Below, piece after piece: positions 17,293 through 27,119 of a stretch of 54,013 bases of DNA. A program made the position numbers and the translations under genes. Numbering within the stretch: the first letter of the stretch is position 1; each line of letters starts with the position of its first letter. Below the pieces are notes generated by a model. The model searched no databases. It had not been told where the DNA came from and saw nothing but the letters and a program-made list of their open reading frames with translations. Source of the stretch: Roseburia sp. (GTDB lineage: Bacteria; Bacteroidota; Bacteroidia; Bacteroidales; Bacteroidaceae); NCBI GenBank assembly GCA_023665185.1, contig JAMPEL010000016.1, forward strand, positions 1-54,013. The letters are read 5' to 3'.

Positions 17293-17485
17293 CCGTTTAT
17301 TTCTTTTCCGAATGTAAAAATAAAACCATTTTGTGCTCAAAATCAACACTCGACTTTCGAGGAAAATATCAGAACTTTGCAGAAAAATATAGCTTTTTCT
17401 TTTGTTGGATATTCTGTGTGCAGGTAGTTGTGAGTCTTAAGGATAACAGAATCATATCAATGGAGTTTTATATCAATTTCTAACG

Positions 17486-18802
17486 ATGAATATATTAAAG
17501 AGAACGGTCGGCTTACTGTTGTTTACAGGAGGCTGTGTGGGAAATTTATGCTCACAGACAGCCGGAACATTTACGCTGGAGGAGATTTTCGCATTGGCAG
17601 AGGAATCGAATCGGGACATGAGCGTGTTGAGATTTGCGGAACAAGAGGCCGCACAAGGTGTTGAGGTGGCAAAAAATGCGCGGCTTCCGGACATTAATGT
17701 CGGTTTGTCAGTCAGTTATCTCGGTGACGCTTATCTGTGGGATAGGGAGTTTGGCAATGGCATGAACGCGCCGATGCCCCATTTCGGCAACAACTTTGTG
17801 TTTGAGGCCTCTCAGGTAGTGTATGCCGGAGGCGCGGTGGACGCAGGCATTGAGCTGGCACGGCTTCAGCGTTCGGCAGCCTCTGTCAATAAGAAAATAG
17901 GCGAGCAGGAGTTGAGGCTGATGCTTGCAGGCAATTATCTTGAGCTTTTCAAGTTGGGCAATATGGAGAAAGTGTATCTTCAGAATATTGCTCAAACACA
18001 GAAGCTGATAGAGGAGATTGAGGCGAAGCAAAAGCAGGGGACGGCTCTCAAAAATGATGTGACCCGCTATGAGTTGCAGCTGAAAGGTTTGGAGCTTGCT
18101 GTATTGCAACTTCGGAACAATATGGCGGTGATTAATCATAAGTTGTGTATTGCGACAGGATTGCCGGAGAATACCGAGATTGTGGTGGACACGACGATGG
18201 CAGACCGTCTTCCTGAAATATCCTCGGAGCTTGAGTGGCAGGATGAGGCTGTCGGCAGCTCGCCTTTGCTGCAACGTACACAGATTGCTGTGGATTCATC
18301 GAAGGAGCGTGAGCGTCTTGCCAGAGCAGAGAGGATGCCTTCCATTGCTTTGTTTGCCGGAGACAAACTCGACGGGCCGGTTACAGTAGAGGTTCCTCCA
18401 ATTGATAAGAATCTGAATTATTGGTATGTGGGTGTAGGAGTGAAATACAGTCTGTCGTCGCTGTTCAAAACCGGGAAAAGTGTGCGCCTTGCCCGGGTGG
18501 CAGTTTCTCATGCGGAGGAGAACAGGCTGCTGGCGCATGATAATCTTAGAACAGAGGTAAAGGATGCCTACGTACACTTTGATGAGTCGTTTGCCGTTTA
18601 TGACACCCAGATGAAAAGTCTGGATTTGGCGCGGCAAAACTATGCGGTCATAAACAACCGCTACCTTAACGGACTGGCTCTCGTGACCGACATGCTTGAC
18701 GCCTCAAATATGAAATTGAATGCAGAGCTTCAAGTTGTGAATGCGCGCATCGGTATATTATTCAATTATTATAAATTAAAGAAAGTGGCTGGCAAATTGT
18801 AA
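17486..18802 (+). CDS. TolC-family outer membrane efflux protein
   Basis: The 438-aa protein starts with a signal peptide (MNILKRTVGLLLFTGG..., cleaved near residue 24). Two TolC/OEP repeats follow, rich in long amphipathic helices; LEEIFALAEESNRDM and LLAHDNLRTEVKDAYVHFDE mark the two halves. TolC proteins form a trimeric channel across the outer membrane and periplasm. The gene is the first of three (TolC, HlyD, MFS) with gaps of 30 bp and 4 bp, so all parts of a tripartite exporter are made together. The divergent AraC regulator probably controls it. The exported compound cannot be predicted; drugs or bile-type compounds are common for the family. Confidence 0.93.
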   Translation: MNILKRTVGLLLFTGGCVGNLCSQTAGTFTLEEIFALAEESNRDMSVLRFAEQEAAQGVEVAKNARLPDINVGLSVSYLGDAYLWDREFGNGMNAPMPHFGNNFVFEASQVVYAGGAVDAGIELARLQRSAASVNKKIGEQELRLMLAGNYLELFKLGNMEKVYLQNIAQTQKLIEEIEAKQKQGTALKNDVTRYELQLKGLELAVLQLRNNMAVINHKLCIATGLPENTEIVVDTTMADRLPEISSELEWQDEAVGSSPLLQRTQIAVDSSKERERLARAERMPSIALFAGDKLDGPVTVEVPPIDKNLNYWYVGVGVKYSLSSLFKTGKSVRLARVAVSHAEENRLLAHDNLRTEVKDAYVHFDESFAVYDTQMKSLDLARQNYAVINNRYLNGLALVTDMLDASNMKLNAELQVVNARIGILFNYYKLKKVAGKL

Positions 18803-18832
18803 AATACACCACCGTCAAATCAAGAAAATATT

Positions 18833-19864
18833 ATGAACAGGAGAATGAAGAAGATGACAATCAATGTCATCACTATTGTCGTTTTGGTTGCGGCTCTTAT
18901 ATGGGTATGCGCAAAATTCATGCATCTGGGAAATATCGAATATACGGACAATGCGCAGGTAAGGCAGCATATTGTGCCGGTGAACAGCAGGGTACAGGGA
19001 TTCATAAAGGAAATTCGCTTTGAGGAATATGCCCAGGTGAGAAAAGGGGATACGCTGGCAGTTATTGAGGATGCCGAGTTCGTTTACCGTCTTCGTCAGG
19101 CAGAGGCAGACTTGCAAAACGCGCTTGCCGGAAAGACTGTCATGAACTCTTCGATAAATACGGTGTCGAACAATATATCTGTGACTGATGCCGCTGTCGA
19201 GGAGGCGAGGGTGCAGATGTTGAATGCGGAGAAAGAGTTTGCGCGTTATGAGAACCTGTTGAAGCAGGACGCTGTGACAGCACAGGTGTATGACGCTGCA
19301 AAAACGGAGTATGAGGCAAGCAAGGCGCGTTTCCAGAGACTGCGGTTGCAGAAGGAGTCGACAGCACTTTCACGCACGGAGCTGACAAATCGTTTGGAGC
19401 AAACGGATGCGGGCATTGCGCTTGCCCGGGCAGCTGTGGAACTGGCAAGGCTTAATCTCTCGTACACTGTGATTACGGCTCCGTGTGACGGTACTACCGG
19501 GCATAAGGGAATACAGGTCGGACAGTTGATACAGCCGGGACAGACGATGGTCGATATTGTTGATAAGGAGGATATATGGATAGTGGCTAATTATCGGGAG
19601 ACACAGTTGTGTAATATCCGATGTGGAGCAGATGTGGACATCATGGTGGATGCGGTGCCTGAGGTCGTGTTTCATGGAAAGGTGACTTCCATTTCGGAGG
19701 CTACTGGTGCGGCTTTTTCTCTGATACCGCAAGACAACGCTACCGGGAACTTTGTGAAAGTGGAGCAGCGCGTTCCGGTGCGCATTGAGTTTGTGGGAAA
19801 TGAGGCGGGCGATATGGAGCGTTTGCGTGCCGGTCTCAATGTGGAATGCGAGGTCAAATATTAA
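18833..19864 (+). CDS. HlyD/EmrA-family membrane fusion protein
   Basis: The 343-aa protein has one N-terminal membrane helix (about 8-25). A split lipoyl-type domain follows (VNSRVQGFIKEIRFEEYAQVRKGD, and later VITAPCDGTTGHKGIQVGQLIQPG), with a coiled-coil hairpin between them (about 85-195) and a beta-barrel region at the end. It bridges the inner-membrane MFS pump and the TolC channel in the periplasm. The EmrA type is favoured because the next gene is an MFS pump rather than an RND or ABC pump. The gap to that gene is only 4 bp. Confidence 0.94.
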   Translation: MNRRMKKMTINVITIVVLVAALIWVCAKFMHLGNIEYTDNAQVRQHIVPVNSRVQGFIKEIRFEEYAQVRKGDTLAVIEDAEFVYRLRQAEADLQNALAGKTVMNSSINTVSNNISVTDAAVEEARVQMLNAEKEFARYENLLKQDAVTAQVYDAAKTEYEASKARFQRLRLQKESTALSRTELTNRLEQTDAGIALARAAVELARLNLSYTVITAPCDGTTGHKGIQVGQLIQPGQTMVDIVDKEDIWIVANYRETQLCNIRCGADVDIMVDAVPEVVFHGKVTSISEATGAAFSLIPQDNATGNFVKVEQRVPVRIEFVGNEAGDMERLRAGLNVECEVKY

Positions 19865-19868
19865 GCCT

Positions 19869-21536
19869 ATGTCTGATTCTCATGCAATACCGCCTTTTTC
19901 CATGCCGATGTTCCGGCAGTTTGTTCCGGAATCTGTGCGGCCGTGGATATATGTGTGTTTCGCTTTCATGTTCCAGCTGTCGGGAGGTGTCTATTTGGGC
20001 GCGTTGAGCAGTATTTTCGGGAGCAGAGGACTTCTGCGCGAGGATGTGCTGATGTGTATGTACAGCAATCTTATAGGAATGTCGATGTATTTTCCTGTCT
20101 TGTTCAGGATGAAGTTTCGGTTTACGAACAAGACATTGCTGATGGCGGCTGCCTCAGTGGTGCTTGTCACGAATGTTCTTGTACCGTTCACACATTCTCT
20201 TCCGATTCTGTGGTTTCTTTGTTTTATTGAGGGAGCCGCCAAAATTCAAGGCACTTTTGAATGTATGTCGAACATTCAGTTGTGGATGACACCCAAGCGC
20301 GATTTCCGGGTATTTTTCCCGTTACTCCATATTTTTATTCTTGTGAGCATACAGGTTTCGGGATGGCTTGCCGCTTATTTTGCATACGTGGCGCGCTGGG
20401 AATACATGCATTTTTTTGTCTGCGGCTTGTTTTTGGTGATGCTCATTACGCAACTTGTCTGTTTGCGTTTTGTGAGGATAATGCCTCGTTTCCCGCTTTA
20501 TGCCATTGACTGGCTTGGGGCTGTGATGTGGAGCGCGTTCTTTTTGCAGGCGACATTTGTGGTATGCTATGGCGACCATTACGACTGGTTCAACAGTCCG
20601 GTGATATGCAATGTGACGGTGAGCGCGTTGTGTTTCCTTGTGCTGTGCGTAAGGCGGATGCTGACAGTGCGCCATGCCTATTTTGAGTTCCGGATGTTCA
20701 GGTCGCGAACCTTCGTCTGGCTCATTGTGATGGTAATGGTGGCGGAGATGCTGCTTTCAGCGGAATACATTCTTGAAGAAGTCTTCTATGAGGCTGGGAC
20801 AAAGTATACTTATATGACGGTTGCCGGATTGAGACTGTACACTACCTTGGGCATTCTTGTCGGGTGTATGTTCTCGTTGTGGTGGCTGAAAGTGAAGGAT
20901 TTCACTAACATATGCTTGATAGCAGTGGGAATGATGGGAATTTGTGTCTACTACATTCTTCTGTATGTCCGTATAGCCGACTATATCAATATCGAATTGC
21001 TGTATTTGCCAGTGGCGATACGTGGGTTCAGTTATGCGGTTATCAGTGCGACATTGCTTTACACTTTAGAGACATCGATGAATTTCAAGATATTCTTCCA
21101 GTCGCTCGGTTTTTTCAATGTGTTTCATACGGTAGGAGGAGCCATTGCCGGATGTGCGATATATACGTTTGGTCTGAACCATTATGTGGCTGACAATATG
21201 CAGAGGTATGGAGAATATGTCACCAATGTGACGGTCGCCTCCAACCATCATGCTCCGTTTGGCAGTGGCGATTTTGGAAACCATCTGTTCCGCTTGGGAA
21301 GTTTTATGGGAGAGTTTGTTGAGAATCTTCAGGTGATAAGCATCAAGCAACTGCTCGGATGGGCTTCTGTTGTGTCTATTGCCGTGGCAATTGTCTTCCT
21401 TTGCATGGAAACTTCTGTAAGGTCGTTAAATTGGCACATGCCGGATTGGAAACAGTTTGGCAAGCATATACGCCGTGTTTACAGCAAACGGCGGCTGGTC
21501 AGAGAGCGTATGGAGGACGAGACTGTCTGTTCGTAG
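19869..21536 (+). CDS. MFS transporter, EmrB-like efflux pump
   Basis: The 555-aa membrane protein has about 14 hydrophobic segments, the number expected for DHA2/EmrB-type pumps. I use the ATG at 19869, 4 bp after the HlyD gene stops, because the longer frame to 19785 overlaps that gene and adds a hydrophilic tail. The classic DHA2 motifs are poorly kept and the sequence is rich in Phe, Met and Tyr, as in Bacteroidetes members that accompany AraC, TolC and EmrA genes. It should drive proton-coupled export through the HlyD-TolC conduit. A strong terminator lies just after the stop. Confidence 0.88.
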   Translation: MSDSHAIPPFSMPMFRQFVPESVRPWIYVCFAFMFQLSGGVYLGALSSIFGSRGLLREDVLMCMYSNLIGMSMYFPVLFRMKFRFTNKTLLMAAASVVLVTNVLVPFTHSLPILWFLCFIEGAAKIQGTFECMSNIQLWMTPKRDFRVFFPLLHIFILVSIQVSGWLAAYFAYVARWEYMHFFVCGLFLVMLITQLVCLRFVRIMPRFPLYAIDWLGAVMWSAFFLQATFVVCYGDHYDWFNSPVICNVTVSALCFLVLCVRRMLTVRHAYFEFRMFRSRTFVWLIVMVMVAEMLLSAEYILEEVFYEAGTKYTYMTVAGLRLYTTLGILVGCMFSLWWLKVKDFTNICLIAVGMMGICVYYILLYVRIADYINIELLYLPVAIRGFSYAVISATLLYTLETSMNFKIFFQSLGFFNVFHTVGGAIAGCAIYTFGLNHYVADNMQRYGEYVTNVTVASNHHAPFGSGDFGNHLFRLGSFMGEFVENLQVISIKQLLGWASVVSIAVAIVFLCMETSVRSLNWHMPDWKQFGKHIRRVYSKRRLVRERMEDETVCS

Positions 21537-21545
21537 CGGCAGGTA

Positions 21546-21590
21546 AACTTTGCGCACAGGTGGCAAGCAGCCTGTGCGCAAAGTTTTTTT
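21546..21590 (+). terminator. Strong terminator of the exporter operon
   Basis: A 15-bp perfect stem, ACTTTGCGCACAGG and its complement around a 10-nt loop, is followed by seven T. It lies about 10 bp after the MFS stop codon. Confidence 0.93.
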
Positions 21591-21649
21591 ATGGTGTAGT
21601 TGTTGTGCTTTTAGGGCCTTAATCTTATTCCTGACTCATGTATTAGTTG

Positions 21650-21657
21650 TATCTTTG
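21650..21657 (+). promoter_or_regulatory. Candidate -7 box for truA
   Basis: TATCTTTG matches TAnnTTTG and lies 20 bp before the truA ATG, so the leader is short. No -33 box is evident. Confidence 0.5.
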
Positions 21658-21677
21658 CAACAAATTTAGGTGGAAAG

Positions 21678-22511
21678 ATGCGTTTTTTTATTTATCTGTC
21701 ATATGATGGAGCACAATACCACGGCTGGCAAATTCAGCCGAATGGAGTCAGTGTGCAGGAAGTGATGCAAAAGGCTTTGTCTACATTGCTTCGGGAGACA
21801 ACAGACATTGTGGGAGCGGGAAGAACGGATGCCGGGGTCAATGCAAAAGTGATGGTGGCACATTTTGATTGTTCTGATGCTGCCGCTTCCGTTATCATGC
21901 AGCATTGCGGTGAGGAGACCGTGCCGCTTTCTGCGGCATGTCCCGAAGTGCGTCTGGCGGAGGCTACCCGGACATTTGTAAAGAAGATGAACCGGATTTT
22001 GCCTCCTGATATTTCCGTGCAGAAGATTTTGCCGGTGAAGGCGGATGCTCATGCAAGGTTTGATGCCGTGGCGAGAACTTATCATTATTATGTGACAACG
22101 GAAAAATCTCCTTTCAGCCGTTATTATTCTTATCGTTTTCCGCAGGTGCTGGATTTTGCTTTGATGAATGAGGCGGCGCGCCGGCTGTTCAATTACACTG
22201 ATTTTACAAGTTTCTCCAAACTTCATACAGATGTGAAAACCAACAATTGCCGTATTATGGCGGCCGAATGGACGCAGACAGCAGATACGGAATGGGTGTT
22301 TACCATCAAGGCAGACAGGTTTCTGCGCAACATGGTGCGTGCGGTGGTCGGCACCTTGTTTGAAGTGGGCAGGGGACGTATGTCTGTAGAGGAGTTTTGT
22401 CGTGTGATAGAGCGGAAAGACCGCTGCGCTGCCGGTTCCAGTGTGCCGGGCAATGCACTTTTCTTGGCTGAGGTGGAATATCCTGCTGATATTTTTGAAC
22501 TCAATATTTGA
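21678..22511 (+). CDS. truA: tRNA pseudouridine(38-40) synthase TruA
   Basis: The 277-aa protein has the TruA catalytic motif [11 protein letters not shown] with the nucleophilic Asp51. The N-terminal [13 protein letters not shown] strand and [13 protein letters not shown] near the end are also family signatures. It isomerises uridines 38-40 in the anticodon arm of many tRNAs. The protein is slightly longer than the E. coli enzyme, with an insertion around residues 65-100. A downstream EamA permease gene follows after 23 bp and is probably on the same transcript. Confidence 0.96.
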   Translation: MRFFIYLSYDGAQYHGWQIQPNGVSVQEVMQKALSTLLRETTDIVGAGRTDAGVNAKVMVAHFDCSDAAASVIMQHCGEETVPLSAACPEVRLAEATRTFVKKMNRILPPDISVQKILPVKADAHARFDAVARTYHYYVTTEKSPFSRYYSYRFPQVLDFALMNEAARRLFNYTDFTSFSKLHTDVKTNNCRIMAAEWTQTADTEWVFTIKADRFLRNMVRAVVGTLFEVGRGRMSVEEFCRVIERKDRCAAGSSVPGNALFLAEVEYPADIFELNI

Positions 22512-22534
22512 TAACTAAATAAGAAACTGTATTT

Positions 22535-23452
22535 ATGTGGCTGATATTAGCGTTTTTATCTGCATTCCTTCTTGGGTTCTACGATGTGTTCAAGAAGAAA
22601 TCTTTGAACGGAAATGCCGTGATTCCGGTGCTGTTGCTTAATACTCTGTTTTCCTCACTCATCTTTTTGCCGTTTATCTTGTTGTCGGCAAATGGAGTGT
22701 TGGGCGAGGATTCGTTGTTCTATACCCATACGTATGGATGGGAGGAACATAAATACATATTTCTGAAGTCGGTCATTGTGCTTTCTTCATGGCTTTTCGG
22801 ATATTTCGGTATAAAGCACCTGCCTATTACGATTGTGGGACCGATAAATGCCACCCGTCCGGTGATGGTGCTGGTCGGTGCGCTGACGTTCTTTGGCGAG
22901 AGACTTTCGCTGTTCCAGTGGATTGGTGTCATCACGGCAATGGTGTCGCTCTATCTTCTGAGCCGTACAGGCAAAAAGGAGGGAATTGACTTCCGCCATA
23001 ACAAATGGATTGTTTTTGTGCTGGCTGCGAATATTCTCGGTGCATTGTCCGGACTTTACGACAAGTATCTGATGGCGGCCCCAGAGAATGGGGGAGTGGG
23101 GCTTGATAAGATGGCTGTGCAATCGTGGTATAACATATACCAATTCTTTATGATGGGTGTCATGCTTCTTATTCTGTGGTTGCCTACGCGGAAGCGGACG
23201 ACACCGTTTCATTGGAAATGGTCTATCATTTTGATTTCAGTCTTTCTCTCTGCCGCCGATTTTGTCTATTTCTACAGTCTGAGCCTTGATGGCGCGATGA
23301 TTAGTATTGTGTCGATGATTCGCCGTGGTTCGGTCATTGTCTCTTTCCTGTTTGGTGCGATGGTCTTCCATGAGAAGAATCTGAAAGCAAAAGTGGTCGA
23401 TTTGGCACTTGTACTTCTGTCTATGGTCTTTCTGTTTATCGGAAGCCGATAA
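22535..23452 (+). CDS. EamA-family (DMT) permease
   Basis: The 305-aa protein has about ten hydrophobic helices in two EamA repeats, each about 140 residues. FYDVFKKKSLNGNAVIP in the first repeat and the mid-protein loop after LLSRTGKKEGIDF mark the halves. Members of the drug/metabolite transporter superfamily move small metabolites across the inner membrane; the substrate here is unknown. The gene follows truA by 23 bp and ends before a strong bidirectional terminator. Confidence 0.9.
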   Translation: MWLILAFLSAFLLGFYDVFKKKSLNGNAVIPVLLLNTLFSSLIFLPFILLSANGVLGEDSLFYTHTYGWEEHKYIFLKSVIVLSSWLFGYFGIKHLPITIVGPINATRPVMVLVGALTFFGERLSLFQWIGVITAMVSLYLLSRTGKKEGIDFRHNKWIVFVLAANILGALSGLYDKYLMAAPENGGVGLDKMAVQSWYNIYQFFMMGVMLLILWLPTRKRTTPFHWKWSIILISVFLSAADFVYFYSLSLDGAMISIVSMIRRGSVIVSFLFGAMVFHEKNLKAKVVDLALVLLSMVFLFIGSR

Positions 23453-23652
23453 GAAATTTGTACGTAATCGTTCTTTGGGCATTTAACCCTTGTTCTTTAT
23501 GGGTATAGAATGAAATAATCGGCACTGCGGTTTTGAAAAATTAGTGTGCTATTCAGGCTTGTACAGTGTGTATAAGGATTCTGTTTTATATGTTCTCAAA
23601 ATGTTTTGTTAAGTGCCGCAATTTGTTGGATTATGAGCTGTATAAATAAAAA

Positions 23653-23710
23653 AACTCCGCAGACAGTATGTGCGAGGATTGCCTTTTGCACATACTGTCT
23701 GCGGAGGTTT
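23653..23710. terminator. Bidirectional terminator between EamA and GH2 genes
   Basis: A 21-bp perfect stem (AACTCCGCAGACAGTATGTGC at 23653-23673, complement at 23688-23708) has a 14-nt loop. A T run follows on the plus strand, and an A run precedes the stem, giving a T run on the minus strand. It serves two convergent genes. The 200 bp before it hold nothing else. Confidence 0.92.
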
Positions 23711-23729
23711 TATAAGTGATGGAGGCGCG

Positions 23730-26282
23730 TCAGTTCTGCGATTTCAATGTCAGTGTGGCAGATTTGAGTCCTTTTCCTGATACTTTCACAACGATGTCGC
23801 CCGGTGTCTTTTGGGTTTGCACACCCAAAACAAGCTCGCCGTTGAATGTTTTCATCGTAGGTTGGGTGAATACTTCAAGCGAGGTGGCATCGCCGTTGCA
23901 CACACCTTTGAATGTGCCTGCACCGCTCACCTTGAACGAAAGTTGGTTGGATGCTTCAGGACAAGGATTGCCGTCTTTGTCCACTATGCGTACCGCAATG
24001 AAGGCCATGTCCTCGCCATCAGCTTTCAACGGCTCGTTGAGGGCGAAGAATGTGGGGTTGTCGGTCGGCTGCATGTCGGCATACGACTTTATCTCGCCTG
24101 TAGTTCCTCTGTCGGCAACCAGTTCTATGTGGTCAGGCTTTCCGGCTGTCTTTACCGACTTCTCTCCTGCAATTTTCCCCTGAGCGTCATATACAACCAC
24201 ACGCAGCTCGCCCGGCTCGTATTTCACGTTGTTCCAGCGCAGGCGGTAGCGGTCGGCAAGTTGTGCGGGGTTCTTGGAGATGCGTCCCTGACTCTTACCG
24301 TTTACGAAAAGTTCGGCAGAAGGGTAGTTTGTATAGCAGTACACAGGAGTAGCTTCGCTTTCCCGTCCGCTCCATGTCCAGTGAGGAAGCAAATGTATGG
24401 TTGCCTCCGATGTGTTCCAGTGGCTTCTGTAGAGGTAATATCTGTCTTTAGGCAGGCCTGCAAGGTCGAAGATACCGAAATAGCTGCTTCGTGAGGGCCA
24501 GTACTCATCATACGGGCTTGGCTCACCAAGATAATCGAATCCCGTCCATACAAATTCTCCGATGACCCATGGCTTGTCGTCTTGCAGTATCCAGTCGTCC
24601 TCCGGAATATTGCTCCATGAGCAGGCTGTGAGGTCGTAACTGGAGCACTGTCCGTCCTCGTATGTTTTTTGTTTTTCGTCAGTGACAGGGAATTTGTACA
24701 CACCGCGTGAACTGACTGTTGAGGCTGTCTCGCTTCCAAGTACAAAACCCTGTCCGAGTTTCTCGTATGCCATCTCATATTTGTGGGTGCGGTAGTTCAT
24801 GCCCGGAATATCTACCACTTGTGCATAGCCTGTAGACAAAGCATTGTCTATGCGATCCATTCCTGCGGTGACAGGACGGGTGTGGTCGAGACGGTGTATG
24901 ATATCCTGCATGTGGCGGGTCATTTTTGCCCCTTCTTTCATTCCTTGTTCCGGTATCTCGTTGCCGATGCTCCACATCACAATGCTTGGGTGCAGGCGGT
25001 TGGCAAGGACAAGGTTAGTCAGGTCGCGGTCTACCCATTCCGTATAGAATCGGTTGTATCCGTTCTTGCATTTTGGATGTTTCCATTCATCGAAACTTTC
25101 CGCCATGACCATCATGCCGAGAGAGTCGCACAGTTGCATCTGCCATTGCGAAGGCATATTGTGTGAGGTGCGTATTGCGTCGCAGCCCATTGACTTCAAT
25201 AATCTCAACTGGTGGGCAAGTGCGGCTTTGTTGATTGCCGCACCAAGCATCCCGAGGTCGTGGTGCAAGCATACTCCTTTGATTTTGCGGCTTTCTCCGT
25301 TCAGCGCAAATCCTTTCTCCGGAGTTACCTCTATGGTTCTGAAACCAGTCTTTATAGTCTTGTGGTCTACAACATCTCTTCTCTCCCCATTTTCTCCTAT
25401 ATCCACAAGCGACACGCAGAGGTTGTATAAATGAGGTTCCTCAGGCGACCAGAAATTGACACCTGACAGTGTTTTCACGCATTTGGCTTTTCCGTCCTTT
25501 GCCACTCCGGCTGTTACCGTAGCTATTGTTTTGCCGTTTTCAGCTGATTTGACTTCAAATTTGGCGGTAAGCTGGTGTCCCTCATAATTCGTCACATCAG
25601 CGCAAAATTCTACAGTAGCGCGCCTCAACTCTTTGTCTATGGACAGTGTGTGTACGTTGATGCCCCATTGCTCTAAGGCTGTGTTTCCGGTCATGACGAG
25701 CGTGACCGGACGATATATGCCGGCACCCGGATACCAGCGGCTGCTTTGGTCAAGATTTTCAAGGCGCACCGCCAGTGTGTTCTCGCGTCCGTCCTTATAT
25801 ATATAAGGTGTCACATCAATATTGAACGTGTTGTAGCCATATTTCCATTCACCAGCTTTCTTGCCATTGACATATACTGTCGGTTCCGACATTGCACCGT
25901 CGAAATTGAGTATTGCCCGTTCATATTCAGCCGGCACACTGAATTTTGTCCTGTACCATCCGCAACCAATCCACGGAAGAGAGCCGGAACGTCCGGTTTT
26001 CTCAGTCGGAACTTTCTCGCCATTCTGCTCGATTGCCACCACTTGTTTGTCAATCTCTTTGTCAAACGGTCCGAAGATAGCCCAATCGTGTGGCACACTG
26101 ACCGTGCTCCAGCGTTTGTCATCGAAATCGACATTTGCCTGCGATTCATGGTCACTATGGGAGAATTTCCAGTTGTCTTTGAGTTGTACTTCTTGCCTCT
26201 GAGCCTGTACACCCAAAGCAAATCCCCATGTTGCAAGCAAATATACTGCTGCGGGTCTCAAGAATGAGTCTTTGATTTTCAT
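23730..26282 (-). CDS. Glycoside hydrolase family 2 (beta-galactosidase type), secreted
   Basis: The 850-aa enzyme starts with a signal peptide (MKIKDSFLRPAAVYLLATWG..., ending in QAQ). The order is: GH2 sugar-binding jelly roll (about 30-200), Ig-like domain, catalytic TIM barrel (about 300-600), then DUF4982-like and C-terminal Ig-like regions. The acid/base is Glu442 in SIGNEIPEQG and the nucleophile Glu518 in LGSETAST. It should hydrolyse terminal beta-galactosides or related sugars in the periplasm. The frame is open to 26396; the ATG at 26282 is chosen because it starts the signal peptide and lies after the promoter at 26318-26348. It stands alone, with no SusC/SusD pair nearby. Confidence 0.93.
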   Translation of the reverse strand: MKIKDSFLRPAAVYLLATWGFALGVQAQRQEVQLKDNWKFSHSDHESQANVDFDDKRWSTVSVPHDWAIFGPFDKEIDKQVVAIEQNGEKVPTEKTGRSGSLPWIGCGWYRTKFSVPAEYERAILNFDGAMSEPTVYVNGKKAGEWKYGYNTFNIDVTPYIYKDGRENTLAVRLENLDQSSRWYPGAGIYRPVTLVMTGNTALEQWGINVHTLSIDKELRRATVEFCADVTNYEGHQLTAKFEVKSAENGKTIATVTAGVAKDGKAKCVKTLSGVNFWSPEEPHLYNLCVSLVDIGENGERRDVVDHKTIKTGFRTIEVTPEKGFALNGESRKIKGVCLHHDLGMLGAAINKAALAHQLRLLKSMGCDAIRTSHNMPSQWQMQLCDSLGMMVMAESFDEWKHPKCKNGYNRFYTEWVDRDLTNLVLANRLHPSIVMWSIGNEIPEQGMKEGAKMTRHMQDIIHRLDHTRPVTAGMDRIDNALSTGYAQVVDIPGMNYRTHKYEMAYEKLGQGFVLGSETASTVSSRGVYKFPVTDEKQKTYEDGQCSSYDLTACSWSNIPEDDWILQDDKPWVIGEFVWTGFDYLGEPSPYDEYWPSRSSYFGIFDLAGLPKDRYYLYRSHWNTSEATIHLLPHWTWSGRESEATPVYCYTNYPSAELFVNGKSQGRISKNPAQLADRYRLRWNNVKYEPGELRVVVYDAQGKIAGEKSVKTAGKPDHIELVADRGTTGEIKSYADMQPTDNPTFFALNEPLKADGEDMAFIAVRIVDKDGNPCPEASNQLSFKVSGAGTFKGVCNGDATSLEVFTQPTMKTFNGELVLGVQTQKTPGDIVVKVSGKGLKSATLTLKSQN

Positions 26283-26317
26283 GTAAAAGTTTTTTGTTTG
26301 TTGTGTTTTGTACGTGG

Positions 26318-26348
26318 CAAAGATACGTCTTTTATGTCTTCTTGCAAA
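26318..26348 (-). promoter_or_regulatory. Promoter of the first GH2 gene
   Basis: On the minus strand TTTG (26345-26348) and TATCTTTG (26318-26325) are spaced by 19 nt. It directly follows the terminator of the small upstream transcription unit. Confidence 0.75.
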
Positions 26349-26360
26349 AAAAGACATGAA

Positions 26361-26391
26361 AAAGGCGGTGCTCCATAATGGAAACACCGCC
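26361..26391 (-). terminator. Terminator of the small transcription unit
   Basis: On the minus strand GGCGGTGTTTCC pairs with GGAGCACCGCC around a short loop, followed by five T. No long gene lies upstream, so it ends the short unit starting at the promoter at 27120-27150. Confidence 0.85.
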
Positions 26392-26511
26392 CTCATTATA
26401 TTGATTTGTTGTTTGTGTTCTGTTTTATTCTCTCATTATCATTTCCTTCTTTTGCTTCATAGAATGTCTTTGACTCAGAATGAGAGGGGGATGATTCCCG
26501 CCTTTCCTCAG

Positions 26512-26543
26512 TAGAGCCTCAAAAAGAGGTCTCTACTTTTTTT
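26512..26543 (+). terminator. Hairpin with T run in the small transcription unit
   Basis: TAGAGCCTC (26512-26520) pairs with GAGGTCTCTA (26526-26535) with one bulge, followed by seven T on the plus strand. No plus-strand gene is visible upstream. It may instead be a structure in the minus-strand transcript just after the 25-aa peptide. Confidence 0.45.
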
Positions 26544-26566
26544 GCATCGACATTTTCCAATGTGAG

Positions 26567-26644
26567 TTATTTCATTATTGAAATATTGCTCACTACCGCT
26601 GCTATTACTACAAATGCAGCTACTACCATTGTCATTGTTTCCAT
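26567..26644 (-). CDS. 25-aa hydrophobic membrane peptide
   Basis: A short frame encodes METMTMVVAAFVVIAAVV followed by SNISIMK. It is essentially one membrane helix (residues 6-18) with a short polar tail. The start is backed by a strong Shine-Dalgarno for this genome, AAGGAG with 7 nt between GGAG and the ATG. It lies inside a unit with its own promoter (27120-27150) and terminator (26361-26391). I do not recognise the family. A small inner-membrane regulator or a type I toxin-like peptide are possibilities, but nothing in the sequence decides. It is convincing mainly because of its RBS, composition and context. Confidence 0.6.
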   Translation of the reverse strand: METMTMVVAAFVVIAAVVSNISIMK

Positions 26645-27119
26645 AATCAATCTCCTTACCATTTATTATTAATACTTATTTTTCCTTTGGAGTCGTATTC
26701 CTTATTCTTTTTATCTTGCTGTTATCCTTTTCTTTCTCTTTTTAAGGAACCTCCTCCGCTCTCTTTTTTACAATCTTCCTACCGTCTGCATTCACAAGCT
26801 TCATCCTCAGCAATGTACCTTCCATTCTTTGGAGCAAGCCGGAATGTTTTGGCTAATACCTATATGGGGCTTCTGCCCATCCTTTCTCACAATCCTGTCT
26901 ACCTTCTACCAATACCTTTTTGTCCTAAAAACATATCTAAATTACCGTTCATTCTACAATCATCACGACTGCTTTTGTTGTCATCCTTTTTCTTTCTATC
27001 TTTCTACCTTGTTCCTATTGATTCATTTCGTTTACCTTAACCAATCTTTTTTACCCTTTCCTGATTCTCACGAATCCCTTTCTATTGTCAATCTTTCTAC
27101 CTTTATCTTTTCGACACTG
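26645..27119 (-). ncRNA. Purine-rich leader of a short transcript, possible small RNA
   Basis: Between the promoter at 27120-27150 and the 25-aa peptide lie about 470 nt with no long frame. On the minus strand it is strongly purine-rich, with recurring GGTAGAAAGATTG-like words (near 27030, 26905, 26780). Several very short frames occur, one ending KIVKKRAEEVP* near 26718. No family was recognised. It may be an untranslated leader, a small RNA or a chain of tiny ORFs. Confidence 0.4.

Noticed and set aside
23653-23710. Inverted repeat as a mobile element end
   Set aside because: A single perfect hairpin with T runs on both sides between convergent genes is a normal bidirectional terminator.
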